Counted from the stretch's first letter, positions 15,513 to 23,145 are shown. The stretch: 47,882 nt of DNA from Rubripirellula reticaptiva (GCF_007860175.1 NZ_SJPX01000003.1:409488-457369), one strand, 5' to 3'. Notes: generated by a model not told the origin, from the sequence alone. Numbers and translations: made by a program.

Positions 15513-15602
15513 GCGGAACAATGCCATGAACCCAAGTCGCCGAGCCTGTCCAACTTACTAACACAATCATTCGCGGCGACTGGGTTATGGCCGCCGTTAT
15601 TC
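15513..15602 (+). repeat. attC-like site 29
   Basis: R'' GCGGAAC, R' GTTATTC; L'' arm AACCCAAGTCGCCG; loop as in site 28. Confidence 0.85.
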
Positions 15603-15615
15603 GGCTTGAATCACC

Positions 15616-16041
15616 GTGAACCCCTACCAGCCGCCAGTAACGGAAAACAAGCGAAGTTCGACTGGCGAGCTCGTGACGTCTCGTCGCGGGCCTGCTTTGT
15701 ACATCATCGCCGCAGGGCTTGTTGGCGGCATCTGCTCGGTACCACTCCTAGTGATGCGAAGCCCGCTTGCTCTCCTTACGCCACTCGCAGGTTGCGTTGT
15801 CGGCGGACTAATTTTTCGTTCCGTTTCTCAACACTGGCCGCACGATCCGACTGTCCGGTCTCGTCAGACTCTGTTTTCGCTGCTCGCACTCACGGTGCTG
15901 CCCATCGCACTTGTCATCACCGCGAGGATCGAAGCGTATCGCTTGCCGTTTGGAATAATTGGTTTGTCGATTGGCAGTGCTGTCTCAGCCGGTATAATGG
16001 TGAGCGGTACTCGGCGTCTGAAGAGATACACGTGCGAATAA
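15616..16041 (+). CDS. Four-TM membrane protein, NPYQPP N-terminus
   Basis: 141 aa with a GTG start giving MNPYQPP, the typical planctomycete opening. TM segments: LYIIAAGLVGGICSVPLLV, LALLTPLAGCVVGGLIF, TLFSLLALTVLPIALVI and FGIIGLSIGSAVSAGIMV. The stop lies in R'' GAATAAC. Function unknown. Confidence 0.7.
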   Translation: MNPYQPPVTENKRSSTGELVTSRRGPALYIIAAGLVGGICSVPLLVMRSPLALLTPLAGCVVGGLIFRSVSQHWPHDPTVRSRQTLFSLLALTVLPIALVITARIEAYRLPFGIIGLSIGSAVSAGIMVSGTRRLKRYTCE

Positions 16042-16129
16042 CAAGGCGGATGCACCGCAGGCCGTGTGGCGACCGGAATTTTGCGGATCCAAGTCTTTCT
16101 CACGGCCGCAGTGATCCTATTCGTTACCC
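16036..16129 (+). repeat. attC-like site 30
   Basis: R'' GAATAAC, R' GTTACCC; L'' arm CACCGCAGGCCGTG; the longest site (94 bp). Confidence 0.85.
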
Positions 16130-16151
16130 GAAGATGGACGAAACATAATAA

Positions 16152-16667
16152 ATGCCCTCAGACTACTTCAGCGATTTTCGCAGGCCTTTGAAGACCGAAC
16201 TGACCCAACTTCTTGCACAGCTCGCGGGGTACTCGGACAACTACGGTTTTGCTCTCGCCATTCCGAGTGACTATGGAAGTGCTTTCATGGTCTACGCGGT
16301 CGGGAAGGAATCAAATCTTAAGACCGATTCACTTGACAACCGGTATTCACCGGTTGAATGGACTCCGAGTTGGATGCCGTTAGCTGACGCAAACGACGCG
16401 TTGCAAGAGGCTGTCGCACGATTTTCTACGGACTACGAAATCGTCGATGACGAAGAACGAGAGGCGTTGCATGATCGGTTCATCGCTGATTGTGCCACAG
16501 CGTGTCTCGAAGTTCTTCAGGAGCTTGATGAGGAGGGACTCTTTGGCAGCATCTGGTACAAGGTGCTGGACATGTCCGACGAGGAGCATCCAGTTGTGGC
16601 TGAAGCGTTTCGTCGACTCAACACCGGCCGAGCCCGGTCAGAGGCTGCACCGCTTTTTGACTATTGA
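16152..16667 (+). CDS. DUF4303-like protein
   Basis: 171 aa. Layout fits DUF4303: a helical N-terminus, GYSDNYGFALAIPSDYGSAFMVY (strand core), SPVEWTPSWMPLADANDALQEAV, then a helical acidic C-terminal half ending in HDRFIADCATACLEVLQELDEEGLFGS. DUF4303 proteins often occur with SUKH-type immunity genes. Assignment by pattern only. Single-gene cassette. Confidence 0.6.
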   Translation: MPSDYFSDFRRPLKTELTQLLAQLAGYSDNYGFALAIPSDYGSAFMVYAVGKESNLKTDSLDNRYSPVEWTPSWMPLADANDALQEAVARFSTDYEIVDDEEREALHDRFIADCATACLEVLQELDEEGLFGSIWYKVLDMSDEEHPVVAEAFRRLNTGRARSEAAPLFDY

Positions 16668-16694
16668 CCGTCAGCCTCCGACGACCGGATTGGC

Positions 16695-16784
16695 GGGTAA
16701 CCATCGCGTGAACCGGAGCACGCGAGGGAGCGTTTTTGAAATTGAGAGTCTTTCGCGCGTGCCCGGTTACGCGTAGCGTTACCC
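16695..16784 (+). repeat. attC-like site 31
   Basis: R'' GGGTAAC, R' GTTACCC; L'' arm AACCGGAGCACGCG. Confidence 0.9.
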
Positions 16785-16793
16785 GACTGACTC

Positions 16794-17285
16794 ATGCTGA
16801 ACGCTAGCGATCTGGACCGAATTGCGATTGACGTGGACGTTCTCGAGATTGTCCCCGAATCTGTCGCACGGAACCACACGGTCCTTCCGCTCTCGTGGGA
16901 TGAAACGACCATCCATCTCGTAATCCCTTCTGACACGCCGGGCCGCACCGACGAACTGCTGACGACCTTGCGATTTATTCTTGATCGCAAACTAACCTTT
17001 GACGTTGCTGAACGCTCAATACTCGAAACTACCGTTGACCTTCACTATTCAGCCTGCGGTTCTGTAATTCAAAACTGCCCTCGAACGTTTCTGTTCCGCT
17101 GCAACAAGCGATGGGTTGACCTGGACCGAACAAGCGATTCACAGCTCCGGCATTGTGGCAAATGCGACACCAACGTCCGCCTATGCAAGATCGGAGACGA
17201 ACTTGATGCCGCAGTTGCTCGTGGTGAATGCGTGGCGTACTATGATCGCTCTGAGGCATTTCTTGGCATCATCTGCGACGACTGA
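16794..17285 (+). CDS. GspE N-terminal-like domain plus zinc domain
   Basis: 163 aa. Residues ~13-85 follow the MshEN/GspE-N pattern (VPESVARNHTVLPLSWDETTIHLVIPSD ... LLTTLRFILDRKLTFDVA ... LHYS). This domain sits at the N-terminus of type II secretion/pilus ATPases and can bind c-di-GMP. Residues ~92-160 are a planctomycete zinc-type module (CPRTFLFRCNKRWVDL ... RHCGKCDTNVRLC ... GECVAYY). No ATPase domain follows, so the protein is a stand-alone sensor or adaptor rather than a secretion motor (inference). Confidence 0.65.
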   Translation: MLNASDLDRIAIDVDVLEIVPESVARNHTVLPLSWDETTIHLVIPSDTPGRTDELLTTLRFILDRKLTFDVAERSILETTVDLHYSACGSVIQNCPRTFLFRCNKRWVDLDRTSDSQLRHCGKCDTNVRLCKIGDELDAAVARGECVAYYDRSEAFLGIICDD

Positions 17286-17303
17286 CCGGTATACTCAAAT
17301 CGC

Positions 17304-17394
17304 GGGTAACCAAGCCATGCAACGGCGCACGGCTTGCGCGGTTTTTGGCAATGGACAATCAACTTTCCGTGCCCGCTGATGGCCAACGTTCGCC
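17304..17394 (+). repeat. attC-like site 32 (unpaired C instead of A)
   Basis: R'' GGGTAAC, R' GTTCGCC; L'' arm CAACGGCGCACGGC, where the extra base is C, unlike the other sites. Confidence 0.88.
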
Positions 17395-17403
17395 CACTCA
17401 AAG

Positions 17404-17901
17404 ATGAAACTCCGCTATACGATTCGATCAGCGCTATTTGCAACCTTCGCTATCGCCGTTGCGTGCGGATGGTATGCGTGGAACGTAGCGGAACGCCAAA
17501 ACGAAATCTTAGTCCTGGGTAATCTAGAGCGTCTGACTGAGCACGGTGTTGTCATCGCCGATGGTGGGCATCCTTACGACGGATGCGGAACATGGAGCGG
17601 CGCAATGGCCCACCTCGACTTCCGTGGTCCGTCATTTTTACGCGATCTGAATCTCGACGCATTCAAGCGTGTTGTGCGAATCGAAATTCAATACGAACAG
17701 AATTCGGAAATCATCGCACTGATCGGACAATTTAAACATCTCGACGAGGTCTTTTTCGACAACGGTTCCATCTATGCCAAAGATGAATTGCCGCCGGAAG
17801 AAATCGGATACCTGACTGCTGTTCGGGAATTTCGCTCCTCAAATCCCACAACGAAAGTCCGATTCTGGGACTACGATGAACCGGACGAAACAATAGATTG
17901 A
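17404..17901 (+). CDS. Membrane-anchored protein, LRR-like
   Basis: 165 aa, ATG 10 bp after R'. N-terminal anchor of the common planctomycete type (RYTIRSALFATFAIAVACGWYAW), then a soluble part with repeat-like LNLDAFKRVVRIEIQ ... ALIGQFKHLDEVFFDNGSI, possibly degenerate leucine-rich repeats. Acidic C-terminus (DYDEPDETID). Role unknown. Confidence 0.65.
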   Translation: MKLRYTIRSALFATFAIAVACGWYAWNVAERQNEILVLGNLERLTEHGVVIADGGHPYDGCGTWSGAMAHLDFRGPSFLRDLNLDAFKRVVRIEIQYEQNSEIIALIGQFKHLDEVFFDNGSIYAKDELPPEEIGYLTAVREFRSSNPTTKVRFWDYDEPDETID

Positions 17902-17930
17902 TCGCTGATTTGTCCACAACCTTAAGACGG

Positions 17931-18019
17931 GGCGAACCATGTGGTGCACCGGAGGACTCAAAAACGCGTTTCCTACTGGTGGCCTTTTCGTTCGTCCCCG
18001 GTGACCACCAACGTTATCC
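17931..18019 (+). repeat. attC-like site 33
   Basis: R'' GGCGAAC, R' GTTATCC; L'' arm CACCGGAGGAC. Confidence 0.9.
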
Positions 18020-18331
18020 GACTGACTCCCTCAGGTGTCCGGCGTATTTGTTCGCACAAGCGATCATTTCAACGCTCGAATGCGAATTTGTCGTTCGGCT
18101 TTTGCGTTAATGAATCGACGCGTCAAACGTTTTGATCCTCCGTTGGCGTTGGCTGCAACGCTGGTTGATCGCTGACTGATTTCCGTCTCAACGCCTGGCG
18201 TTTGTCGATGGCACCGCAACGGTTCTGATCCTTCGATGAACGGAATTGGTTGCCGCGTACTTTAGGCCCCGCTAGACTTTGGCGACTTGAAATCCACTGC
18301 CCAACACTCGACCAATGCCCGTCGATAAAGC
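18014..18331 (+). repeat. Gene-less cassette family A, copy 3
   Basis: 318-bp body, followed by the small membrane-protein gene at 18533. Confidence 0.9.
18250..18278 (+). promoter_or_regulatory. Sigma70-like promoter of family A copy 3
   Basis: TTGCCG (18250-18255), 17 bp, TAGACT (18273-18278). Confidence 0.5.
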
Positions 18332-18421
18332 GGATAACCATCGGTTGTACCGGAGCGGCGGTGGTCGCGCTGTTTTGAAATCACGGCACTCGCCGCCGCC
18401 CGGTAAACCGTAACGTTATCC
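18332..18421 (+). repeat. attC-like site 34
   Basis: R'' GGATAAC, R' GTTATCC; L'' arm TACCGGAGCGGCGG. Confidence 0.9.
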
Positions 18422-18441
18422 CTTGCAGCAGGATGGAACCG

Positions 18442-18471
18442 TTGTATGGCACTTTGCTTTGGTCTTAGAAT
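18442..18471 (+). promoter_or_regulatory. Leader promoter of the 18533 cassette
   Basis: TTGTAT (18442-18447), 18 bp, TAGAAT (18466-18471, 5/6), 62 bp before the start codon. This cassette has an unusually long leader (111 bp), consistent with its own promoter. Confidence 0.5.
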
Positions 18472-18532
18472 ACCCTGTTAAGTCCGTGCTGTTTGCAGAT
18501 GATGACCTATAAACTGAGGCTTCAATTTACCT

Positions 18533-18814
18533 ATGGAAAACACGTATACACCCTCAAGAATATCTGGCGCGTTCTTGATCTTAGCGTTTTATTCATTTGC
18601 CGGAATTCTGGCATCAATTGTCTACAGTGGCTACGTTGCGATTGTGATTGGCATCGTTGTCATTGCTCTTGCACTTGGAACAAAGTATCCTGACGCAAAG
18701 CGAGACCGAACTATTGTATTTTCATTAGCTGCCACAAGCGTACTACTTGGCGTCGGTGCAATTACACTTGGCGCCGTGGCACGGACGCTCACTCAAATAA
18801 TACAAGCGGGATAA
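18533..18814 (+). CDS. Small membrane protein, 3 hydrophobic segments
   Basis: 93 aa, ATG at 18533. Hydrophobic runs FLILAFYSFAGILASIVY, VAIVIGIVVIALALG and IVFSLAATSVLLGVGAITLG with a short basic loop (YPDAKRDR). The AT content of its leader is higher than in neighbouring cassettes. The stop TAA is inside R''. Confidence 0.7.
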   Translation: MENTYTPSRISGAFLILAFYSFAGILASIVYSGYVAIVIGIVVIALALGTKYPDAKRDRTIVFSLAATSVLLGVGAITLGAVARTLTQIIQAG

Positions 18815-18899
18815 CAAAGCGATGCACCTAAGCCGCCGAGCGGGGCGTTTTGACAATGGAAAGATCACTCCGGCGGCTAGGTGATCGCTGTCGTTCGCC
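18809..18899 (+). repeat. attC-like site 35
   Basis: R'' GGATAAC, R' GTTCGCC; L'' arm CACCTAAGCCGCCG. Confidence 0.9.
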
Positions 18900-18940
18900 G
18901 ACTGAACCGCACACCTGCTACGCCGTCACCTCGCGTCCTT

Positions 18941-19384
18941 ATGACTATCCGGTACCTTTTGTTTCTAACCGCGTTGACCGCCGCAGTATCGGTTGTCTGG
19001 GTATCCAATTGGGCTATTGGTGCATTTCTGGCGGCCGCTGCATTGCTTCTCGCGTCAACACACCTTCGGGGGAACATTCCCAAGCAGCGAACCTTGAGAC
19101 GCTCGGCAGTCCTTTCCGCCGTTGTCCTCGTGTACACTCTTGCGGTTGGCCCGGCGCTCGCAATCGCACATGTCTGCAATAAGCTTCCAACATCTGTGCA
19201 CGAAACAAAGGTGGTCGGAACCATGTTTCCCATGCAGGCTCGCGTGATCGACTCGGTCGCTATAACTGGTGCTCCAAATGGCAATAGCCTCACTTGCGAT
19301 ATTATTGCTGACTACGTGTATAACTGGCGTCGCGTCGGCGGTACCTGTCGCAGGTTTCTAACTGTACTTCGCGGCGAACCATGA
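18941..19384 (+). CDS. Membrane protein, paralogue family C member 1
   Basis: 147 aa from the ATG at 18941. TM-rich N-terminal half (TIRYLLFLTALTAAVSVVW, IGAFLAAAALLLAS, AVLSAVVLVYTLAVGPALAI), then a soluble tail ending YNWRRVGGTCRRFLTVLRGEP. Clearly related to the gene at 21176 (MTIRFLL opening, NW motif, WRxVGxxCRxF ending). GEP and the stop come from R''/spacer of site 36. Confidence 0.7.
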   Translation: MTIRYLLFLTALTAAVSVVWVSNWAIGAFLAAAALLLASTHLRGNIPKQRTLRRSAVLSAVVLVYTLAVGPALAIAHVCNKLPTSVHETKVVGTMFPMQARVIDSVAITGAPNGNSLTCDIIADYVYNWRRVGGTCRRFLTVLRGEP

Positions 19385-19463
19385 CATGCACGGGAGGACG
19401 GCTTGCGCGTTTTCTTGAAGTGGTGAGTCTTTCGTCCGTCCCCCGTGATGTCGGACGTTCCCC
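19373..19463 (+). repeat. attC-like site 36
   Basis: R'' GGCGAAC, R' GTTCCCC; L'' arm CACGGGAGGACGGC. Confidence 0.9.
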
Positions 19464-19475
19464 GACTGAAACGCG

Positions 19476-19910
19476 ATGGGTTACGACCTTCACATCACCC
19501 GAAATACAGAGCCAAGCGAAGACGACTTCGACGGTGGTATCGACTTCGATGAATGGAAAACGTACGTCGAGGGTGATCCATCTTTGCGACTGGACGGATA
19601 CGCGGAGGCACACGGGCCGAACGGCGAGACGTTACGTGTCACCGACGATGGGATTGCGGTTTGGACGGATCACCCAACCGCAAACGGCGAACACGGTTGG
19701 GCGTGGCTACACTTCCGCAGTGGCGAAATCTGTGTCAAAAGCCCCGACCAAGAATTCCTCGCTAAAATGCTCTCGATCGCTGCCGATCTCAACGCGTTTG
19801 TTGTCGGCGACGACGGCGAGCTGTATGAACGACCGGATGACCACGGTGTGCTTCCGGCTGAAACGCTCGCTCCGAAACCAGCATCAAAACCGTGGTGGCA
19901 ATTCTGGTAA
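19476..19910 (+). CDS. MGYDLHITR-type uncharacterised protein
   Basis: 144 aa. The opening MGYDLHITR followed by an acidic W-containing stretch (FDEWKTYVEGDPSL), a beta region (GEHGWAWLHFRSGEICVKSPD) and AKMLSIAADLNAFVVGDDGELY belongs to a widespread uncharacterised bacterial family. It ends PASKPWWQFW, an aromatic tail. Cytoplasmic. The exact family number is not recalled. Confidence 0.65.
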   Translation: MGYDLHITRNTEPSEDDFDGGIDFDEWKTYVEGDPSLRLDGYAEAHGPNGETLRVTDDGIAVWTDHPTANGEHGWAWLHFRSGEICVKSPDQEFLAKMLSIAADLNAFVVGDDGELYERPDDHGVLPAETLAPKPASKPWWQFW

Positions 19911-19921
19911 CTCAAAACAGC

Positions 19922-20010
19922 GGGGAACAATGCCGTGCACCGGAGTACGGCATCGCGCGTTTACAAATGGAAACTCAACTCGCCGTACCCGGTGACGGCG
20001 GACGTTCGCC
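19922..20010 (+). repeat. attC-like site 37
   Basis: R'' GGGGAAC, R' GTTCGCC; L'' arm CACCGGAGTACGGC. Confidence 0.9.
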
Positions 20011-20046
20011 GACAAAAACAAACTGCTTCTCACTTGGTCACGCTGA

Positions 20047-20535
20047 TTGATCCGTCGCTTCTCCATCTTCGCCACGCTACTTGCGGCCTCATGGGTTGTG
20101 ATGACCTTCACACACGAATGCGGGCACATCATCGGTGGCATGACCTGCGGCGCAACGCTCACCGATTTCGACCTCGCTCCATGGCGCATGCCGTATAGCT
20201 TGCACTCTCCTGATCCACACCCGCTCGTGACGCTTTGGGCCGGTCCGATACTAGGCATCGCTGTCCCAATTTCCTTGGCGGCGATCATCCGCAAACGTTG
20301 GGCATGGTTCGTCGCTGACTTCTGCCTTATCGCCAACGGCGGCTACCTCGCGTTGGCGTGGCTATCGGGCGACCGCTTTCTCGACACGCCTCGGCTGCTC
20401 GACGCTGGGGCCCATCCGGTAACGATCGTGATATATTGCGTGTTGACGATCGGTGCCGGATACGTCTGGTTTCGGTCCGACTGTACCCACTACATAGCGC
20501 CCACACCGAAACCGCAGGACGGCGGCGAACCATGA
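20047..20535 (+). CDS. M50-like membrane metallopeptidase homologue
   Basis: 162 aa with a TTG start. HExxH motif in THECGHIIGGMTCGA (~residues 22-36) inside the first membrane segment, followed by three hydrophobic segments (LVTLWAGPILGIAVPISLAAII, FCLIANGGYLALAWL, IVIYCVLTIGAGYVWF). This is the arrangement of site-2-protease/peptidase M50B-like proteins. A third zinc ligand could be the Asp in SGDRFLDTPRLLD; not certain. Substrate unknown. GEP-stop is supplied by R''/spacer of site 38. Confidence 0.65.
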   Translation: MIRRFSIFATLLAASWVVMTFTHECGHIIGGMTCGATLTDFDLAPWRMPYSLHSPDPHPLVTLWAGPILGIAVPISLAAIIRKRWAWFVADFCLIANGGYLALAWLSGDRFLDTPRLLDAGAHPVTIVIYCVLTIGAGYVWFRSDCTHYIAPTPKPQDGGEP

Positions 20536-20615
20536 ATTGCAACGAAGTACGCGAGCAAAGCAACTTGGCCATCACAACGTCGTCCGCGCGTACTCGCTGA
20601 ATTCCAACGTTCCCC
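20524..20615 (+). repeat. attC-like site 38
   Basis: R'' GGCGAAC, R' GTTCCCC; L'' arm CAACGAAGTACGCG. Confidence 0.9.
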
Positions 20616-20627
20616 GACTGAATCGTT

Positions 20628-21059
20628 GTGACCGCAATCAACACTGACGTACTGGAAGCTGTTAGAAGGTTTGCGTCTGAGCAGTGGGCCTCACTATCGG
20701 AGCGTGCATCAAACAACGCAGTCGACAGTCTTGTCCGACTGGTACTGGCGGAGCACTCCGACTTTGACGCAGATCGACTCTATACATCTGGACCTGCGAT
20801 CCGCGCTTGGACCTCAGATGATTTGTTCACATCAACAGCCAATGTCAACGTTGTCGGGTCCACCTGCGTGGACAAACGTCGTTTTTACACCATGTACGAA
20901 ACGCCCTTAATATCGTTCTTTGTTCCTGACCAACCGACTGGCGTGCTGGTAAACTGTCGTTACGGTCCGCGATGGGGCCGAGGCGGTTGGTTCGATATTG
21001 CGACAGATTCAATGCCGGCCATCTTGCTCGAGCGTGATTTCGGCGGATGGATCAAGTAG
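20628..21059 (+). CDS. Hypothetical cytoplasmic protein
   Basis: 143 aa with a GTG start 13 bp after R'. Helical N-terminal half (VLEAVRRFASEQWASLSERASNNAVDSLVRLVLAEH), then a beta/Gly-rich C-terminal half (RYGPRWGRGGWFDIATD). No signal or TM, no recognised family. Confidence 0.65.
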   Translation: MTAINTDVLEAVRRFASEQWASLSERASNNAVDSLVRLVLAEHSDFDADRLYTSGPAIRAWTSDDLFTSTANVNVVGSTCVDKRRFYTMYETPLISFFVPDQPTGVLVNCRYGPRWGRGGWFDIATDSMPAILLERDFGGWIK

Positions 21060-21060
21060 C

Positions 21061-21149
21061 GGGGAACCATGCGATGCAACGGAGCCGGGCTTGCAAGGAT
21101 TCACGAATAGATAGTCAAACGTCCCGGCCCGCTGATCGCCGCCGTTATC
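21061..21149 (+). repeat. attC-like site 39
   Basis: R'' GGGGAAC, R' GTTATCT; L'' arm CAACGGAGCCGGGC; second helix GCGAT/ATCGC. Confidence 0.9.
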
Positions 21150-21175
21150 TCAGCTAGTCTTGTGACCGCTCGAAA

Positions 21176-21622
21176 ATGACTATCCGTTTCTTGCTTGCCG
21201 TCACCCTTGCCGTGGCTTTGTGCATCGTCGCTTGGAAGATCAACTGGGGAGTGTCAATCTTTCTATCCGCCGCGACATTCGTCGTTGTTGCTTCCGTTGG
21301 ACTGAAGCGGATTGCCCCGACCAGAACCACACGTATTCTCGTATGCACGCTTCTGATCGTTGTTGCGTACGCATTGTCATTCGGCCCGGCTATCGCGGTG
21401 GACCAATTCCTTCATTGCCACAGACCTGGCACAACCAAATATTATGCCGTACCGACCGTTTGCCAACGTCTCTACCCGCTGCACTCGATACTTAGCGATC
21501 CTTCAGAAACGGGCGATGCTGCAAGGCGATATCGCCGACTCATCAGCAGCTACCAGATGCATTGGCGGAGTGTCGGCACAGACTGCCGGATGTTCGCGGA
21601 TGCATTCCTTCAAAACATATGA
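21176..21622 (+). CDS. Membrane protein, paralogue family C member 2
   Basis: 148 aa, ATG 27 bp after R'. TM segments IRFLLAVTLAVALCIVAW, VSIFLSAATFVVVASVG and ILVCTLLIVVAYALSFGPAIAV, then a soluble tail with five cysteines ending MHWRSVGTDCRMFADAFLQNI. Parallels the gene at 18941, two cassettes upstream. TGA overlaps R'' AGATAAC. Confidence 0.7.
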   Translation: MTIRFLLAVTLAVALCIVAWKINWGVSIFLSAATFVVVASVGLKRIAPTRTTRILVCTLLIVVAYALSFGPAIAVDQFLHCHRPGTTKYYAVPTVCQRLYPLHSILSDPSETGDAARRYRRLISSYQMHWRSVGTDCRMFADAFLQNI

Positions 21623-21713
21623 GATAACCATCGCGTGAACCGGAGAACGCGAGCTAAGCGATTTGGCCGTTAGAAACTTTTCCGCGCGTTCCCGGTTACG
21701 CGTACCGTTATTT
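21622..21713 (+). repeat. attC-like site 40
   Basis: R'' AGATAAC, R' GTTATTT; L'' arm AACCGGAGAACGCG. Confidence 0.9.
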
Positions 21714-22005
21714 GCGAACGCCTTCGACGCAATTCGTAGCACCGCATTTGATCGCTCGAATGACGTGATGATTGGTCGCCGAACGGGCGGAACGCTATCC
21801 ACGCGGCATGGACGTGTCGCAATCGATATCTGCTCATCAGCCGTAGGTGCGGGATACTCGACTTCTCTGCGTTGCCGATCGCCGTGATCGCAAAATCAAT
21901 CCAAAAGTTGCGGGTGGAATTCGACACCGATACAATGCCCACTCCCGGGCCGAACAGTGATGCTGACGAAGCCTTGTGGGAACCAACACTGACTCAATGC
22001 CCAGC
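21708..22005 (+). other. Gene-less cassette with promoter
   Basis: 298 bp. Frames on both strands (21663-21887 plus, 21670-21942 minus) are Arg/Ser-rich and cross the attC site, so I do not call a gene. Ends with the promoter-like pair at 21908-21936. Confidence 0.6.
21908..21936 (+). promoter_or_regulatory. Sigma70-like promoter
   Basis: TTGCGG (21908-21913), 17 bp, TACAAT (21931-21936, 5/6), 70 bp before R''. It would serve the lipoprotein gene at 22116. Confidence 0.5.
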
Positions 22006-22096
22006 AAATAACCAAGTCGTGAACCGGAGCCGCGTGCTGCGGCGTCTGGTCGGGGCAAACTCTCCCGACGCGACCCGGTTACGACCACCGTTCGCC
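22006..22096 (+). repeat. attC-like site 41
   Basis: R'' AAATAAC, R' GTTCGCC; L'' arm AACCGGAGCCGCGT. Confidence 0.9.
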
Positions 22097-22115
22097 AACA
22101 AACAGAGGATTCACT

Positions 22116-22544
22116 GTGTTCCGTACCACGCTGTTACTGTCACTTGCCTTCGCGTGCGGTTGCGGACAATCTGACATTACGCCCATGGATTTTTCTTCGA
22201 CGATCAGCGCGGATGCCGAGCCATCGCAATCGGTCAGCGCTATCGACTTTGACGAAGCAGGCGGGGTTGTTTCCCTGGATACCCGGATTCCACCCCGCCA
22301 AAGACAAAGTTTTGGTATCGGCCAGGGATCGGTCACGCTCGAGACGATCGAAGTGAAGGACAGTCATTTGACATTCTTGTACACTCCGGAGATTGAAGGC
22401 GGATACACGACCTACGAGTGCACCGTTCCAGTCTCTGACTCACCAATTACGATCAAGGTGAATAGGGACGGAACACCGGGCGTGACGTCCTTCGACCTTA
22501 CAGAGTGTCGCGTCGTGAAATCTGGAAATTTGCACTGGGAATGA
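22116..22544 (+). CDS. Predicted lipoprotein
   Basis: 142 aa with a GTG start. Short signal FRTTLLLSLAFACGC with a Cys at ~14-16 as the likely lipidation site. The mature part is acidic and beta-rich (SVTLETIEVKDSHLTFLYTPEIEGGYTTYECTV). Preceded by a gene-less promoter cassette. Function unknown. Confidence 0.65.
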   Translation: MFRTTLLLSLAFACGCGQSDITPMDFSSTISADAEPSQSVSAIDFDEAGGVVSLDTRIPPRQRQSFGIGQGSVTLETIEVKDSHLTFLYTPEIEGGYTTYECTVPVSDSPITIKVNRDGTPGVTSFDLTECRVVKSGNLHWE

Positions 22545-22549
22545 AACTC

Positions 22550-22639
22550 GGCGAACAATCGCATGCAACGGAGCCGGCGGTCGGGTCGGTTTTGAAATCA
22601 AAGCGTCTCGCGCCGGCCCGCTGATGCGTGTCGTTATTT
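22550..22639 (+). repeat. attC-like site 42
   Basis: R'' GGCGAAC, R' GTTATTT; L'' arm CAACGGAGCCGGCG. Confidence 0.9.
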
Positions 22640-22644
22640 GGCTG

Positions 22645-23145
22645 ATGATGCCCATGCAAATGCAAACGACGTACGGCATCTTCGACAACGAAGCCGATCA
22701 CATCATTGCGATGGTTTACGATCACGCGTCACTTGAATCGATCGTCGGCACTCCTTGCCCCGCGTGCGGCGCAAACATAGTCGTTGCGTTCAGCGAGGAT
22801 GGCACTGGATTCTCGCTGAATTGTGACGGCGATCCACTACACATCACCAAACAACAGCAAATCGACAATCCGCCGCCATGGTGGCAACAGTGCTACGAAG
22901 AGCCAACTGATACGACATGGTATTGGCGCGAATGGCATTCGTATGATGACGATGGAACACTTCACATGAAGATTTCGGGATGGCAGGCCGACGACGTACG
23001 TTGGTCGGGTGCGATGGAATGCGCGCGGGATCATCGCGACTACGAATTGTGGCGATGGATACTCAACGAATCCGGTTGCACCAAAGACCTCATCAGCGAT
23101 ACTGATCTCGACGAACTTCGAGCCCAATACGAAAAAGCCAAATAA
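22645..23145 (+). CDS. Hypothetical protein with CxxC and Trp-rich core
   Basis: 166 aa if the ATG at 22645 is used; several Met codons follow (MMPMQMQ) and an upstream one at 22624 is inside attC. Contains CPACGANIVVAF (~37-48), a possible zinc pair, and a Trp-rich stretch (PPPWWQQCYEEPTDTTWYWREWHSY). The C-terminus is helical. TAA in R'' AAATAAC. Not recognised. Confidence 0.65.
   Translation: MMPMQMQTTYGIFDNEADHIIAMVYDHASLESIVGTPCPACGANIVVAFSEDGTGFSLNCDGDPLHITKQQQIDNPPPWWQQCYEEPTDTTWYWREWHSYDDDGTLHMKISGWQADDVRWSGAMECARDHRDYELWRWILNESGCTKDLISDTDLDELRAQYEKAK

Noticed and set aside
15183-15527. 114-codon minus-strand gene
   Set aside because: Crosses attC 29, Ser/Cys-rich, and includes the direct repeats; no domain-like pattern.
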